Shown in pieces: positions 1 through 8,280 of a DNA stretch of 12,321 nt. The notes below the pieces were generated by a model, which did no database searches, was not told the DNA's origin, and was given only the letters and a program-made list of their open reading frames with translations. A program made the translations under genes and the position numbers. Position 1 is the stretch's first letter. The number at the start of each line of letters is the position of its first letter. The DNA is from DASTQL01 sp035761805 (lineage in GTDB: Bacteria; Actinomycetota; Actinomycetes; Jiangellales; Jiangellaceae), in the NCBI GenBank assembly GCA_035761805.1, contig DASTQL010000145.1, forward strand, positions 1 through 12,321, read 5' to 3'.

Positions 1-19
1 GTTCTGCCACGATGCCGTC

Positions 20-514
20 ATGCACGTGCGCACCCAGCTGACCTACAACGCCCTGCCGGACGAGGTCTTCGACATGCTCACCGACGACGCCTTCGTGGCC
101 CGCAAGGCCAGGGCCACCGGCGCCCTCTCGTACGTCGTGGACATCACCGACGACGGCCACCGGGTGACCGTGGAGCTCCGCCGGGTCATGCCGCCCAAGG
201 TGCCCGACTACGTGCGCCGCCTCGTCGGTGACACCGTCGACATCGACCAGATCGACGTGTGGGAGCCGGCCCAGGACGGCACGCGCAAGGGCACGTTCAC
301 CGCCAAGATCTCGGGTGCGCCGGTGTCGATGAGCGGCACGCTGAGCCTGGAGCCGGCCGCTGGTGGGCACGCCGTCGAGGTGCTCGAGGCGGACGTCAAG
401 GCGAGCATCCCGTTCCTCGGCGGCAAGGTCGAGAAGGCCGTCGCCGATGCCGTGATGCTCGCGGCGCGCAAGGAGGAGGAGGTCGGCCGCGGCTGGCTGG
501 CCGAGCGCCACTGA
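20..514 (+). CDS. DUF2505 domain-containing protein
   Basis: A 164-residue protein that fits the actinobacterial DUF2505 family, recalled as a small START/SRPBCC-like fold. It opens with MHVRTQLTYNA and DEVFDMLTDDAFVARKA, the usual family start, where a helix follows the first strand. The middle (about 38-115) is alternating beta strands (VVDITDDGHRVTVELRR, then KGTFTAKISG and VSMSGTLSLEP). The end (about 128-160) is the long amphipathic helix IPFLGGKVEKAVADAVMLAARKEEEVGRGWL, written here only as a span of hydrophobic and charged residues. There is no signal peptide or membrane segment, so it is probably cytosolic. The biochemical role is unknown; members of this fold often bind hydrophobic ligands. 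No clear ribosome site is visible in the 19 bases before the ATG, and the promoter lies outside the window. It converges on pruA. Confidence 0.88.
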   Translation: MHVRTQLTYNALPDEVFDMLTDDAFVARKARATGALSYVVDITDDGHRVTVELRRVMPPKVPDYVRRLVGDTVDIDQIDVWEPAQDGTRKGTFTAKISGAPVSMSGTLSLEPAAGGHAVEVLEADVKASIPFLGGKVEKAVADAVMLAARKEEEVGRGWLAERH

Positions 515-541
515 GCTGGACCCGGGGCCGCCGGGCCGGGC

Positions 542-545
<4 letters not shown>
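511..545. terminator. Bidirectional hairpin between DUF2505 gene and pruA
   Basis: CTGAGC (511-516) pairs with GCTCAG (540-545), and inside it CCCGG (521-525) pairs with CCGGG (531-535) around a 5-nt loop. The outer stem holds both stop codons: TGA at 512-514 for the left gene, and the complement of TGA at 542-544 for pruA. The GC-rich stem between two converging stops suggests a shared terminator. No T-run follows on either side, so it is not a textbook intrinsic terminator. Confidence 0.45.
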
Positions 546-2170
<1,625 letters not shown>

Positions 2171-2175
2171 GGCTG

Positions 2176-2182
2176 CCTCCTC
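2176..2182 (-). promoter_or_regulatory. Strong ribosome binding site fixing the pruA start
   Basis: The minus strand reads GAGGAGG here, five bases before the GTG at 2170. The ATG candidates further upstream lack a comparable site, so this decides the start in favour of the 542-residue product. Confidence 0.8.
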
Positions 2183-2256
2183 GTCGTCGGCGTCGGGGAG
2201 AACCAGCCTCATCGTGTCACGCCGGCCGGAGGTCCGGGAGGCCGCCGTGGGCGGGG

Positions 2257-2748
2257 TCAGCGCAGCAGGTCGGGCAGCTCCTGAACCGCGAACCACAGCA
2301 GCTCGAAGCCCTCGGCCTCGTTCACGGCGAAGGCCGCGTCGTCGTCGCCTGCGTCCGCCGCCGGGAGCGCGTCCGCCGCGGCGCCGACGGTGTCGACGGC
2401 GTCCAGGTCGTCGACGTGGACGGCCGCCACCTGCGACGACGGGATCGCACCGGACACCCGGACACCCGACCGGCCCAGTCCCGCGTCCGCCCGGACGGCC
2501 GCGTCGGGCACGTCGACGGCCAGGACCACGCGGCGACGCGGTGCGCCGGGGTCGTCCACCAGCAGGCGCAGCGAGTCACGGGCAGCCGCGGTCAGGGCCG
2601 CGTACTCCAGCTCCTCGAGCTCGCCGTCGGCGTAGGACTCGCGCAGGGCGGGCGTGACCGCGTGCGCCGCGGGGCCGAGCGCGGAGACGTCGCCCGCGGC
2701 GTACGTGGTCGCCACGAGGGGGAGCGTCGCGGGGAGGTAGACGCGCAT
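2257..2748 (-). CDS. DUF6912 family protein (unknown function)
   Basis: A 163-residue soluble protein that I recognise from memory as the actinobacterial DUF6912 type. It opens MRVYLPATLPLVATTYAAGD, followed by AHAVTPALRESYADGELEELEYAALTAAARDSLRLL (about 29-64) and a strand RRRVVLAVDVPDAAV (71-85). After VRVSGAIPSSQVAAVHVDD (97-115) the chain ends with the acidic stretch ADAGDDDAAFAVNEAEGFELLWFAVQEL. No catalytic motif, signal peptide or membrane helix is visible. The ATG overlaps the patatin gene's TGA by one base (TGATG), so its translation is probably coupled to that gene and the two are in one transcript. The 86-nt gap to pruA holds no clear terminator. Its function is unknown; the tight coupling to a lipid hydrolase gene is the only contextual clue. 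Confidence 0.85.
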   Translation of the reverse strand: MRVYLPATLPLVATTYAAGDVSALGPAAHAVTPALRESYADGELEELEYAALTAAARDSLRLLVDDPGAPRRRVVLAVDVPDAAVRADAGLGRSGVRVSGAIPSSQVAAVHVDDLDAVDTVGAAADALPAADAGDDDAAFAVNEAEGFELLWFAVQELPDLLR

Positions 2749-3788
2749 CAGCCGGCGTCCGCGAGGCCGGCGTCCGCGGACCGGGCCGACTCGTCGCCCT
2801 CGCCGACGTCGGCCGCCCGCAGGTCGGCCGCCCGAAGGGCTGCGGCCGTGGTCCGCAGCGAGGTCTCGAGCACGTTGACCCGGCGCGCGACGTCCATGAC
2901 GTTGTGGCCCATGGCCTCGAGGTCCTCCGCGCCGGGGCCGAGGATCGTGACCTTCGTCCCCTCCGCCCGGAGCTTGGCGACCTCGTGCAGGCAGCGTCGG
3001 GTGACCTGGTTGCGCCACCGCCGCTCCAGCAGCGTGAGCAGCGTCCGCGGGTGGTCGAGCTCGAAGGAGACCATCGGCGCCACCACGTACACCTCGTCGA
3101 GGTCGAGGCCGGCGAGCAGGTCGGCCGAGGTCGCCGAGCACGCGCCGCCGTCCACGTAGCGGCGGCCGCCGATGCTCACGGGCATGTACCAGGCGGGGAT
3201 CGCGCACGACGCCATCACCGCCTCGGCGAGCGACGCCTCGGGCTCGCCGGGCCGGCCGAACGGAACCCGGCGGCCGCTCTCGAAGTCCATCGCCACGACC
3301 CACGTCCCGGGGTGCGCGGACCACTCACCCGCTGGCGACACCGCCTCGACCAGGTGAGCCACCCGGGCGAGCGACCCCCGCCCCTGGGGCAGCAGCGCGG
3401 ACAGCACGGCCGTCGGCGGCATCCGGCGCAGTCGCGTGACGTTGCGGGCGACCATGCCCGCCGAGCCCATCCCCGGGCGGGGCAGCGACGGCCGGGACCT
3501 GCCGGTCGCGCGGTCGTAGTCCCAGGGAAAGCCGGCCAGGGGCCCCTCCGCGATCGGCAGCCCGCGCTGGTGGTCGCGCAGCTGGCCGGGGCTGATCCCG
3601 GCCCCCAGCAGCGCCGCCAGCACCGACCCGGCCGACGTCCCGACGACGTGGTCGACCGCCCTCAGGTCGAGCCCCGTGTGCTCCTCGATCGCCGTGAGGG
3701 CCCCCACCGCCCAGGCGCCACCGAGAACCCCGCCGCCGCCGAGGACCAGTCCCCTCCGGGGCCGGTCCTCGCCGCGCCGCGAGCTCAT
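2748..3788 (-). CDS. Patatin-like phospholipase family protein
   Basis: A 346-residue serine acyl hydrolase of the patatin/RssA type, expected to cleave ester bonds in lipids by a Ser-Asp dyad. The oxyanion glycine loop is LVLGGGGVLGGAWAVGAL (14-31). The nucleophile elbow is GTSAGS (50-55, Ser52). The Asp of the dyad lies in YVDGGACSATSADLL (211-225, Asp213). CAIPAWYMPVSIGGRRYVDGG carries the usual strand before the Asp. No signal peptide is seen, so it is probably cytosolic or peripheral at the membrane. The last 30 residues are low-complexity Ala/Asp (RAADLRAADV, ADAGLADAG), encoded by two tandem duplications. It lies 49 nt after the WS/DGAT stop and overlaps the DUF6912 start. The ATG has only a weak ribosome site, so the exact start is less sure than the gene. 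Substrate is not predictable; stored neutral lipid or phospholipid are options. Confidence 0.9.
   Translation of the reverse strand: MSSRRGEDRPRRGLVLGGGGVLGGAWAVGALTAIEEHTGLDLRAVDHVVGTSAGSVLAALLGAGISPGQLRDHQRGLPIAEGPLAGFPWDYDRATGRSRPSLPRPGMGSAGMVARNVTRLRRMPPTAVLSALLPQGRGSLARVAHLVEAVSPAGEWSAHPGTWVVAMDFESGRRVPFGRPGEPEASLAEAVMASCAIPAWYMPVSIGGRRYVDGGACSATSADLLAGLDLDEVYVVAPMVSFELDHPRTLLTLLERRWRNQVTRRCLHEVAKLRAEGTKVTILGPGAEDLEAMGHNVMDVARRVNVLETSLRTTAAALRAADLRAADVGEGDESARSADAGLADAG
2751..2780. repeat. 15-nt tandem duplication in the patatin 3' end
   Basis: GCCGGCGTCCGCGAG (2751-2765) is followed directly by GCCGGCGTCCGCGGA (2766-2780). The copies differ only in the last two bases. They encode the SADAG-LADAG end of the patatin protein in frame, so this looks like slippage or unequal duplication in a dispensable tail. 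Confidence 0.75.
2808..2837. repeat. Second 15-nt tandem duplication in the patatin gene
   Basis: GTCGGCCGCCCGCAG (2808-2822) is followed by GTCGGCCGCCCGAAG (2823-2837), 14 of 15 identical. It encodes RAADL-RAADV, lies 27 nt from the first duplication, and keeps the reading frame. Confidence 0.75.
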
Positions 3789-3810
3789 GCACCCATTGTG
3801 ATCGATCCAG

Positions 3811-3834
3811 GCGCGTCGCGCAGGCGAGACGCGC
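3811..3834 (-). terminator. Hairpin just after the WS/DGAT stop codon
   Basis: GCGCGTC (3811-3817) and GACGCGC (3828-3834) form a perfect 7-bp stem with a 10-nt loop, starting three bases past the acyltransferase stop. No T-run follows. In the 49-nt space before the patatin gene it could be an attenuating hairpin or a weak terminator that sets the ratio of the two products. Confidence 0.35.
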
Positions 3835-3837
3835 GGT

Positions 3838-5265
3838 TCAGGCCTTGCGTCGCCTCGGTTTGCGTGCCCTCGGCGTCGACACGGTGTCGCTGAGCTCGTC
3901 GCCGGCGTCGACCAGGCACTGCGCGAGCACGTCGACGTCGGGCATCGCGTCGCGGTCGGCGTTGAGTCCGTAGAAGACGCCGCCGTCGTACGACGTGAGC
4001 CCGACCGACAGCGCCTGCCCCTGCGCCAGCGGGACGACCGGGTAGGCGGCGAGCAGTCGCGCCCCGCCCGCGTACAGGGGGACCTGCGGGCCGGGCACGT
4101 TGGTGACCACGAGGTTGTAGATGCGGCGGGAGAGCCCGGAGGCCACCCGCGCCCCGAGCGCGTGCAGCGTCGGCGGGGCGAAGCCCGCGATGCCCACGAG
4201 GGCCTCGGCGCCGACCGCCTGACCGCCCTCCTTGTGCGCCTTCATGGCGTACGAGACGCGGTGCAGCCGCACCACCGGGCTGGGCTCGCCAACCGGCAGG
4301 TCGACGAGGTAGGAGGACACGCGGTTGCCGGTCACGCCCTCCTCGCCCGGGGGGCGCACGCTGACGGGCACCATCGCCCGGACGGTCGTGGACGGGCGCA
4401 CCGACTCGCCCCGGGTCAGCAGCCAGGCGCGCAGGGCACCCGCGACAACCGCGAGCACGACGTCGTTGACCGTGCCGCCGTGTGCGGCGCGGATCCGCCG
4501 GTAGTCGTCCAGCAGCGTGTCGGCCATGGCGTAGCGGCGCTGCGACCCGATCGGGGCGTTCAGCGGGCTGTGCGGCGCCCGCCGGGCGGCGGTCCGCACC
4601 GCCGAGGCCAGGCCACCGAGCGCCCCCACCGCCCGGCCGGCGGTGTGGCCCACGTCGGTCAGCCCCGCCCGTACGGTGTCGATCACCTCGGAAGGGCGGT
4701 GCGCGGCGTCGACGATCGCCCCGGCCACCAGTTCGACCGTGCCCGGCCCGCGGCTGGGCCGCCAGGTGTCGGGCGGGGTCTCGCGCGGCTCCGGGGACTC
4801 GTCCAGGATGACCTGCGCGATGTCGACCGCGGCCAGGCCGTCGACGACGGCGTGGTGGGTCTTGGACAGCACCGCGAAACGGCCGTCCTCGAGCCCCTCG
4901 ACGAGGTACATCTCCCACAGCGGCCGCGACCGGTCCAGCGGACGGCTCATGATCCGCGCGACCAGCTCGCTGAGCTGCGCGTCGGTGCCCGGACGCGGGA
5001 GCGCGGACCGGCGCACGTGGTAGGTGATGTCGAAGTCCTCGTCGTCGACCCACACCGGGTTGGCGATCCGGGCCGGGATCGACCGCACCCGCTGGCGGTA
5101 GCGCGGTACGAAGGCGATCCGGTCGCGGATCAGCGACACCAGCCGGTCGTAGTCGAACCCGTCGTCGGGCACCCGGAAGACCGCCACGCTGCCGACGTGC
5201 ATGGGGGTGTCCCCGTCCTCGAGGTAGAGGAAGGACACGTCCAGGGGGCTGAGTCGCTCGGGCAC
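3838..5265 (-). CDS. WS/DGAT/MGAT family O-acyltransferase
   Basis: A 475-residue member of the bacterial wax ester synthase/acyl-CoA:diacylglycerol acyltransferase family (Tgs type). The family transfers an acyl group from acyl-CoA to diacylglycerol or a long-chain alcohol, making triacylglycerol or wax ester at the inner membrane face. It opens MPERLSPLDVSFLYLEDGDTPMHVG, the standard family start. The PLW motif is SRPLWEMYLVEGL (113-125), and the active site HHxxxDG is KTHHAVVDG (His137, His138, Asp142). In the C-terminal half are GTVNDVVLAVVAGALR (264-279) and NVPGPQVPLYAGG (389-401). The C-terminus is very basic (RARKPRRRK). The GTG at 5265 is chosen because it gives the family N-terminus and a normal length; AGGATGGCGGG just upstream may serve as the ribosome site. 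It is the first gene of the leftward lipid cluster and diverges from the cupredoxin-like lipoprotein gene across 127 nt. Specificity for triacylglycerol versus wax ester cannot be read here. Confidence 0.93.
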   Translation of the reverse strand: MPERLSPLDVSFLYLEDGDTPMHVGSVAVFRVPDDGFDYDRLVSLIRDRIAFVPRYRQRVRSIPARIANPVWVDDEDFDITYHVRRSALPRPGTDAQLSELVARIMSRPLDRSRPLWEMYLVEGLEDGRFAVLSKTHHAVVDGLAAVDIAQVILDESPEPRETPPDTWRPSRGPGTVELVAGAIVDAAHRPSEVIDTVRAGLTDVGHTAGRAVGALGGLASAVRTAARRAPHSPLNAPIGSQRRYAMADTLLDDYRRIRAAHGGTVNDVVLAVVAGALRAWLLTRGESVRPSTTVRAMVPVSVRPPGEEGVTGNRVSSYLVDLPVGEPSPVVRLHRVSYAMKAHKEGGQAVGAEALVGIAGFAPPTLHALGARVASGLSRRIYNLVVTNVPGPQVPLYAGGARLLAAYPVVPLAQGQALSVGLTSYDGGVFYGLNADRDAMPDVDVLAQCLVDAGDELSDTVSTPRARKPRRRKA

Positions 5266-5392
5266 CCCGCCATCCTGGCACGCGTCCTCGGGGGTGGGTC
5301 CGGTCCGCGAGGGACCATCGGCCCTGCTCGGGCCACGCCCGGCTCGTGACACGATCATGTCCTCTCGTCCCGTCCCGTGGAGGTCGCCCCGT
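5266..5392. promoter_or_regulatory. Divergent spacer between acyltransferase and lipoprotein genes
   Basis: These 127 nt must hold the promoters for both directions. I see GGAGG at 5379-5383, nine bases before the lipoprotein ATG, and a small dyad GACA-N6-TGTC in the stretch around 5348-5361. There is no convincing -35/-10 pair for either strand, so no promoter is placed. Confidence 0.4.
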
Positions 5393-5884
5393 ATGCCCGC
5401 CCGCACCCGCCGACGCGCCCTCGAGCTGGCGACCGTTCTCGCCGCCGCGGCGGCACTGGCCACCGGCTGCGGCGGCACCGCCGACGAGCCCGCGATGGTC
5501 TCCACCGGCCCGACGGAGTCGGAGCAGTCCGCAGCCGGCGAGGAGGTCACGACCCCCGCGGAACCGGCTCAGCCGACCACCGGACCGACCACCGAGGAGC
5601 CGACCGAGGCGGCCGACGACGGGGCCACCGTCGTCGAGATCACGGTGTCGGGGGGCTCGGTCAGCACCCCGCAGAGCCGCGTGGACGTCGAGGTCGGCGC
5701 GCCGGTCCGGCTCCTCGTGACCAGTGACACCGACGACGAGCTGCACGTGCACGGCGTGGACATCGAACAACCCTTGGTCGCCGGGCAGCCCACCGCCTTG
5801 GAGTTCGTCCCTGCGGAGCCGGGCCTCTACGACGTGGAGACCCACGACAGCAGGCTGCTACTCGTGCAGGTCGCCGCGCGATGA
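5393..5884 (+). CDS. Cupredoxin-like lipoprotein
   Basis: A 163-residue secreted lipoprotein. MPARTRRRALELATVLAAAA is an arginine-rich signal peptide, with the probable lipobox LATGC ending at Cys26; alanine at -3 makes it slightly non-canonical. A Thr/Glu/Pro/Ser-rich linker (about 27-77) tethers a beta-rich domain (78-163) with strands VVEITVSGGSV, RVDVEVGAPVRLLVTSD and ALEFVPAEPGLYDVETHDSRLLLVQV. This pattern and ELHVHGVD (116-123) resemble cupredoxin-like domains. Possible metal ligands are His118, His120 and His151. No cysteine or methionine ligand sits where a type I blue copper centre needs it, so electron transfer by a classic centre is doubtful; metal binding or ligand sensing are alternatives. 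The ATG has GGAGG nine bases upstream; in-frame ATGs at 5294 and 5357 would precede the signal peptide with unlikely extra residues. The stop overlaps the next gene by ATGA. Confidence 0.85.
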   Translation: MPARTRRRALELATVLAAAAALATGCGGTADEPAMVSTGPTESEQSAAGEEVTTPAEPAQPTTGPTTEEPTEAADDGATVVEITVSGGSVSTPQSRVDVEVGAPVRLLVTSDTDDELHVHGVDIEQPLVAGQPTALEFVPAEPGLYDVETHDSRLLLVQVAAR

Positions 5885-7206
5885 GCTCCGCAGTCCTGGC
5901 CCACGGCGTCGGCGGGCGCCAGGACCTGCCGATCCCGTTCGGGCTGGCCGTGGCCGGGGCGGCCGTCGCGTTGCTGGTCTCCTTCGCGGTGCTGGCGCTG
6001 GCGTGGCGCGAGCCGAGGTACCGGGGCGACCCGTCGGGGCGGCCCCTCCCGGCCCGGCTGGCCGGGGTCGCCGACGCCTCCTGGTTCCGCTGGCTGCTGC
6101 GGTCGCTCGGCCTGGTGGCGACGGCGTACGTGCTGGTGGCCGCGCTGCTCGGCCCCGACCTGGCGACCAACCCCACCGCCGGCGTGGTCTACGTCCTGCT
6201 GTGGGTGGGGCTCGTGCCGGCCTCGCTGCTGCTGGGACCGGTCTGGAAGCTGGTCAACCCGCTGCGCACCGTGCACCTGCTGGCCTGCCGGGCCCTGCGG
6301 ATCGATCCCACACAGGGGCTGCTGCCGTTCCCCCACCGGATCGGGGTCTGGCCGGGTGCGGTCGGCCTGTTCGCCTTCGTCTGGCTCGAGCTCGTGGCGC
6401 CGGACCAGGCCACGCTGCCGGTCCTGCGGCTGTGGTTCGCGGGGCTCGCGGCCGCGCTGCTGCTCGGGGCCGCGATCGTCGGCTCGCGCTGGTTCGACGC
6501 CGCCGACCCCTTCGAGGTCTACTCCGGCCTGGTGGCCCGGCTGTCCTGGGTGGCCCGGCGGGACGACGGCGAGCTGGTGGCCCGGCGCCCCCTGGAGAAC
6601 CTCGACTCGACCCCCGTACGGCCGGGGCTGGCCGCCGTCGTGGTCGTGCTGCTCGGGTCGACCGCCTACGACAGCGCGGCCCACGCGCCGTGGTGGGCCC
6701 GGTGGGTCCAGGAGCTGCCGCTGCCCCCGCTCGTCGCGGGGACGCTGGGGCTGTCGCTGTGGATCGGGGCCGTGGCGGTGACCTACGTCGTCGCGACCCG
6801 CTTGGCCGGCGTGCTGGCCGGGACCCCGGGCCGCGGCCTGCCCGACCTCTTCGCGCACTCGGTCGTGCCGATCGTGGTCGGCTACGTCGTCGCCCACTAC
6901 CTCACGCTGCTCGTGCTCGAGGGCCAGAACACCCTGGTCCTCCTCTCCGACCCGCTGGGGACCGGTGCCGACTGGCTCGGCACCGGAGACCGGCTGGTGG
7001 ACCGGAGCCTGGCCAACCAGCCGACGCTCGTGGCCACGCTCCAGGTGTCCGCCGTGGTGGTCGGTCACGTCCTGGGCATCGTCTCGGCCCACGACCGGTC
7101 GGTGCGCCTGTTCCCCCGGCGCGCGGCGCTGGTCGGCCAGCTGCCGCTGCTCGCCGTGATGGTCCTCTACACCATCGGCGGCCTCCTCCTGCTCTTCGCC
7201 GGCTGA
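5881..7206 (+). CDS. Polytopic membrane protein, fenitrothion hydrolase-like
   Basis: A 441-residue integral membrane protein with about ten hydrophobic segments, near residues 20-41, 71-91, 101-120, 155-173, 181-201, 247-262, 282-308, 325-346, 383-402 and 414-440. I recognise the opening LAHGVGGRQDLPIPFGLAVAG from proteins that databases often label fenitrothion hydrolase. That name comes from an organophosphate-degrading isolate and probably does not state the native role. Histidines occur at the N-terminus (His8) and in or near late membrane segments (His326, His339, His396, His404), with GQN (348-350) between them. These could bind metal or haem, but this is inference. The ATG overlaps the lipoprotein TGA by four bases, so the two are probably translationally coupled and form a membrane/surface pair. 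It converges with the sigma factor gene 37 nt away. Function unproven. Confidence 0.82.
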   Translation: MSSAVLAHGVGGRQDLPIPFGLAVAGAAVALLVSFAVLALAWREPRYRGDPSGRPLPARLAGVADASWFRWLLRSLGLVATAYVLVAALLGPDLATNPTAGVVYVLLWVGLVPASLLLGPVWKLVNPLRTVHLLACRALRIDPTQGLLPFPHRIGVWPGAVGLFAFVWLELVAPDQATLPVLRLWFAGLAAALLLGAAIVGSRWFDAADPFEVYSGLVARLSWVARRDDGELVARRPLENLDSTPVRPGLAAVVVVLLGSTAYDSAAHAPWWARWVQELPLPPLVAGTLGLSLWIGAVAVTYVVATRLAGVLAGTPGRGLPDLFAHSVVPIVVGYVVAHYLTLLVLEGQNTLVLLSDPLGTGADWLGTGDRLVDRSLANQPTLVATLQVSAVVVGHVLGIVSAHDRSVRLFPRRAALVGQLPLLAVMVLYTIGGLLLLFAG

Positions 7207-7244
7207 CACCCGATTGACCACGTTCACCACCCGCGCCGGGCCAT

Positions 7245-7286
7245 CACCAGGCGTCGGAGCCTGGCGGTGGCCCGACGAGCCTGGTG
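7245..7286. terminator. Alternative hairpins at the sigma factor 3' end
   Basis: CACCAGGC (7245-7252) can pair with GCCTGGTG (7279-7286), or its core CCAGGC with GCCTGG (7259-7264) around a 6-nt loop. It lies between two converging genes, overlapping the last sigma codons. No T-run is present, so a terminator role is only suggested by position. Confidence 0.3.
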
Positions 7287-7290
7287 GTGG
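7257..7290. repeat. 14-nt direct repeat, 20-nt period
   Basis: GAGCCTGGCGGTGG (7257-7270) and GAGCCTGGTGGTGG (7277-7290) match at 13 of 14 bases. They sit in the last codons of the sigma gene and account for its odd Gly/Pro/Thr-rich tail. Confidence 0.6.
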
Positions 7291-8194
7291 AGCGGCCGGC
7301 TTTGCCGAGGGGGTTGGCCCGGGTGAGCCAGCACTGCCACCGGCCCAAGGTGTCTGACCCGAAGCCGCCGTCGATCCACGACTGCACGATGGCGTCGCGG
7401 CCGACCCAGCTCCCCGGCTCCGGTGGCATCGCGAAACGCAGATCCTCCCGCAGCAGCTCCGCGAGGGCGTCAGGGTTCCCGTCGGCGTGGGCGTCCATGT
7501 ACCGCTGGAGCAGGTCGCGCTCCTGCCGGCTGAGCTCCTCCTCGGACGAGGCCCGCCAGTCCAGGCGCCGGTCCGGCAGCTGCTGGCGCATGGTGGCTCG
7601 CGCTCGCTGCAGGGCACTGTTGGCGGCGGGGACGGTCGTGTCCAGGACCGCGGCGGCCTGCCTGGCGTTCCGCCGAGGACGTCGCGCAGGATGAGTGCGG
7701 CGCGCTGCTTGGGCGGCAGGTGCTGGACGGCCACGATGAAGGCCAGCTCGATGGTCTCCCTGGCGACGGCCGCGTCAGCGGGTTCGTCCGGGCCGCCCAC
7801 GGTGACCTCGTCGAGCAACCGGTCGGGATACGGCTGCAGGTACCGGACCTCGGAGGGTGCTCCGTCCTCTCCGGGCGCGACGGGCACCCGGTCCGGACGC
7901 CTCGCCAGGAAGTCCAGGCAGGCGTTGGTCGCGATGCGGTACAGCCACGCCCGCAGGGTCGAACGACCTCGAAGGTGTCTCGTCGGCGCCACGCCCGCAG
8001 GAACACCTCCTGGGTGAGGTCCTGGGCGTCCTCGAAGGAGGCGACCATCCGGTAGCAGTGCACGTGCAGCTCGCGCCGGTACCGCTCGGTGAGCCGCGCG
8101 AACGCGCCGGAGTCGCCGGCGCGGACGGTCTCGAGGAAGCGCGCTTCCTCGAGTGCGGATGGACGGTGCTCGACTGTCGTCATGCGGACCTGCC

Positions 8195-8226
8195 TCGTAC
8201 GGTGGGCCAACTCTCGCACCGTACGA
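8195..8226. promoter_or_regulatory. 10-bp inverted repeat upstream of the sigma factor gene
   Basis: TCGTACGGTG (8195-8204) and CACCGTACGA (8217-8226) are perfect inverted copies with a 12-nt spacer. Arm centres are 22 bp apart, about two helical turns. Each arm contains the palindrome CGTACG. The dyad lies 12 nt before the sigma ATG and 55 nt past the CpaE-like stop. It could be an operator for a dimeric regulator, a leader hairpin, or the cpaE transcript end. The sequence alone does not choose. Confidence 0.5.
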
Positions 8227-8280
8227 CGGTGCCCGTGGCCGATCGTCATCGATGGACGAGTCGCGGCTCCCTGGCACGGG

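Larger units (their letters stand above)
7244..8183 (-). pseudogene. ECF sigma factor with SnoaL-like domain, two frameshifts
   Basis: A group-IV sigma-70 gene read in three successive frames. From the ATG at 8183, residues 1-72 carry region 2 (AFARLTERYRRELHVHCYRM, then ASFEDAQDLTQEVFLRAWRRRDTFE). Near 7967 one G is missing; the next frame continues GRSTLRAWLYRIATNACLDFL, PDRLLDEV and region 4 start HLPPKQRAALILRDVLG. Near 7671-7674 one C is missing; the third frame continues RNARQAAAVLDTTVPAANSA and LQRARATMRQQ to complete the helix-turn-helix. A SnoaL-like domain follows (YMDAHADGNPDALAELLRED, then GSWVGRDAIVQSWIDGGFG). Restoring both bases gives about 313 residues, resembling SigG/SigJ-type ECF factors with a regulatory C-terminal domain. 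The end (STTRLVGPPPGSDAW) looks short and low-complexity compared with the family. Either a decayed gene or two sequencing indels in GC-rich runs. The start has a moderate GAGGCAGG ribosome site. Confidence 0.85.

Noticed and set aside
3785..5845. A 686-codon minus-strand frame overlapping the acyltransferase and the lipoprotein gene.
   Set aside because: It is out of frame with the recognised WS/DGAT motifs and yields Arg/Gly-rich sequence without domains.
5827..8277. A very long open frame on the minus strand, over 800 codons, spanning the membrane protein gene and the sigma factor.
   Set aside because: Its product is Arg/Gly/Gln/His-rich low-complexity opposite the membrane protein, typical of antisense frames in high-GC DNA. 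Only its part inside 7670-7967 is real, as the middle section of the frameshifted sigma gene.
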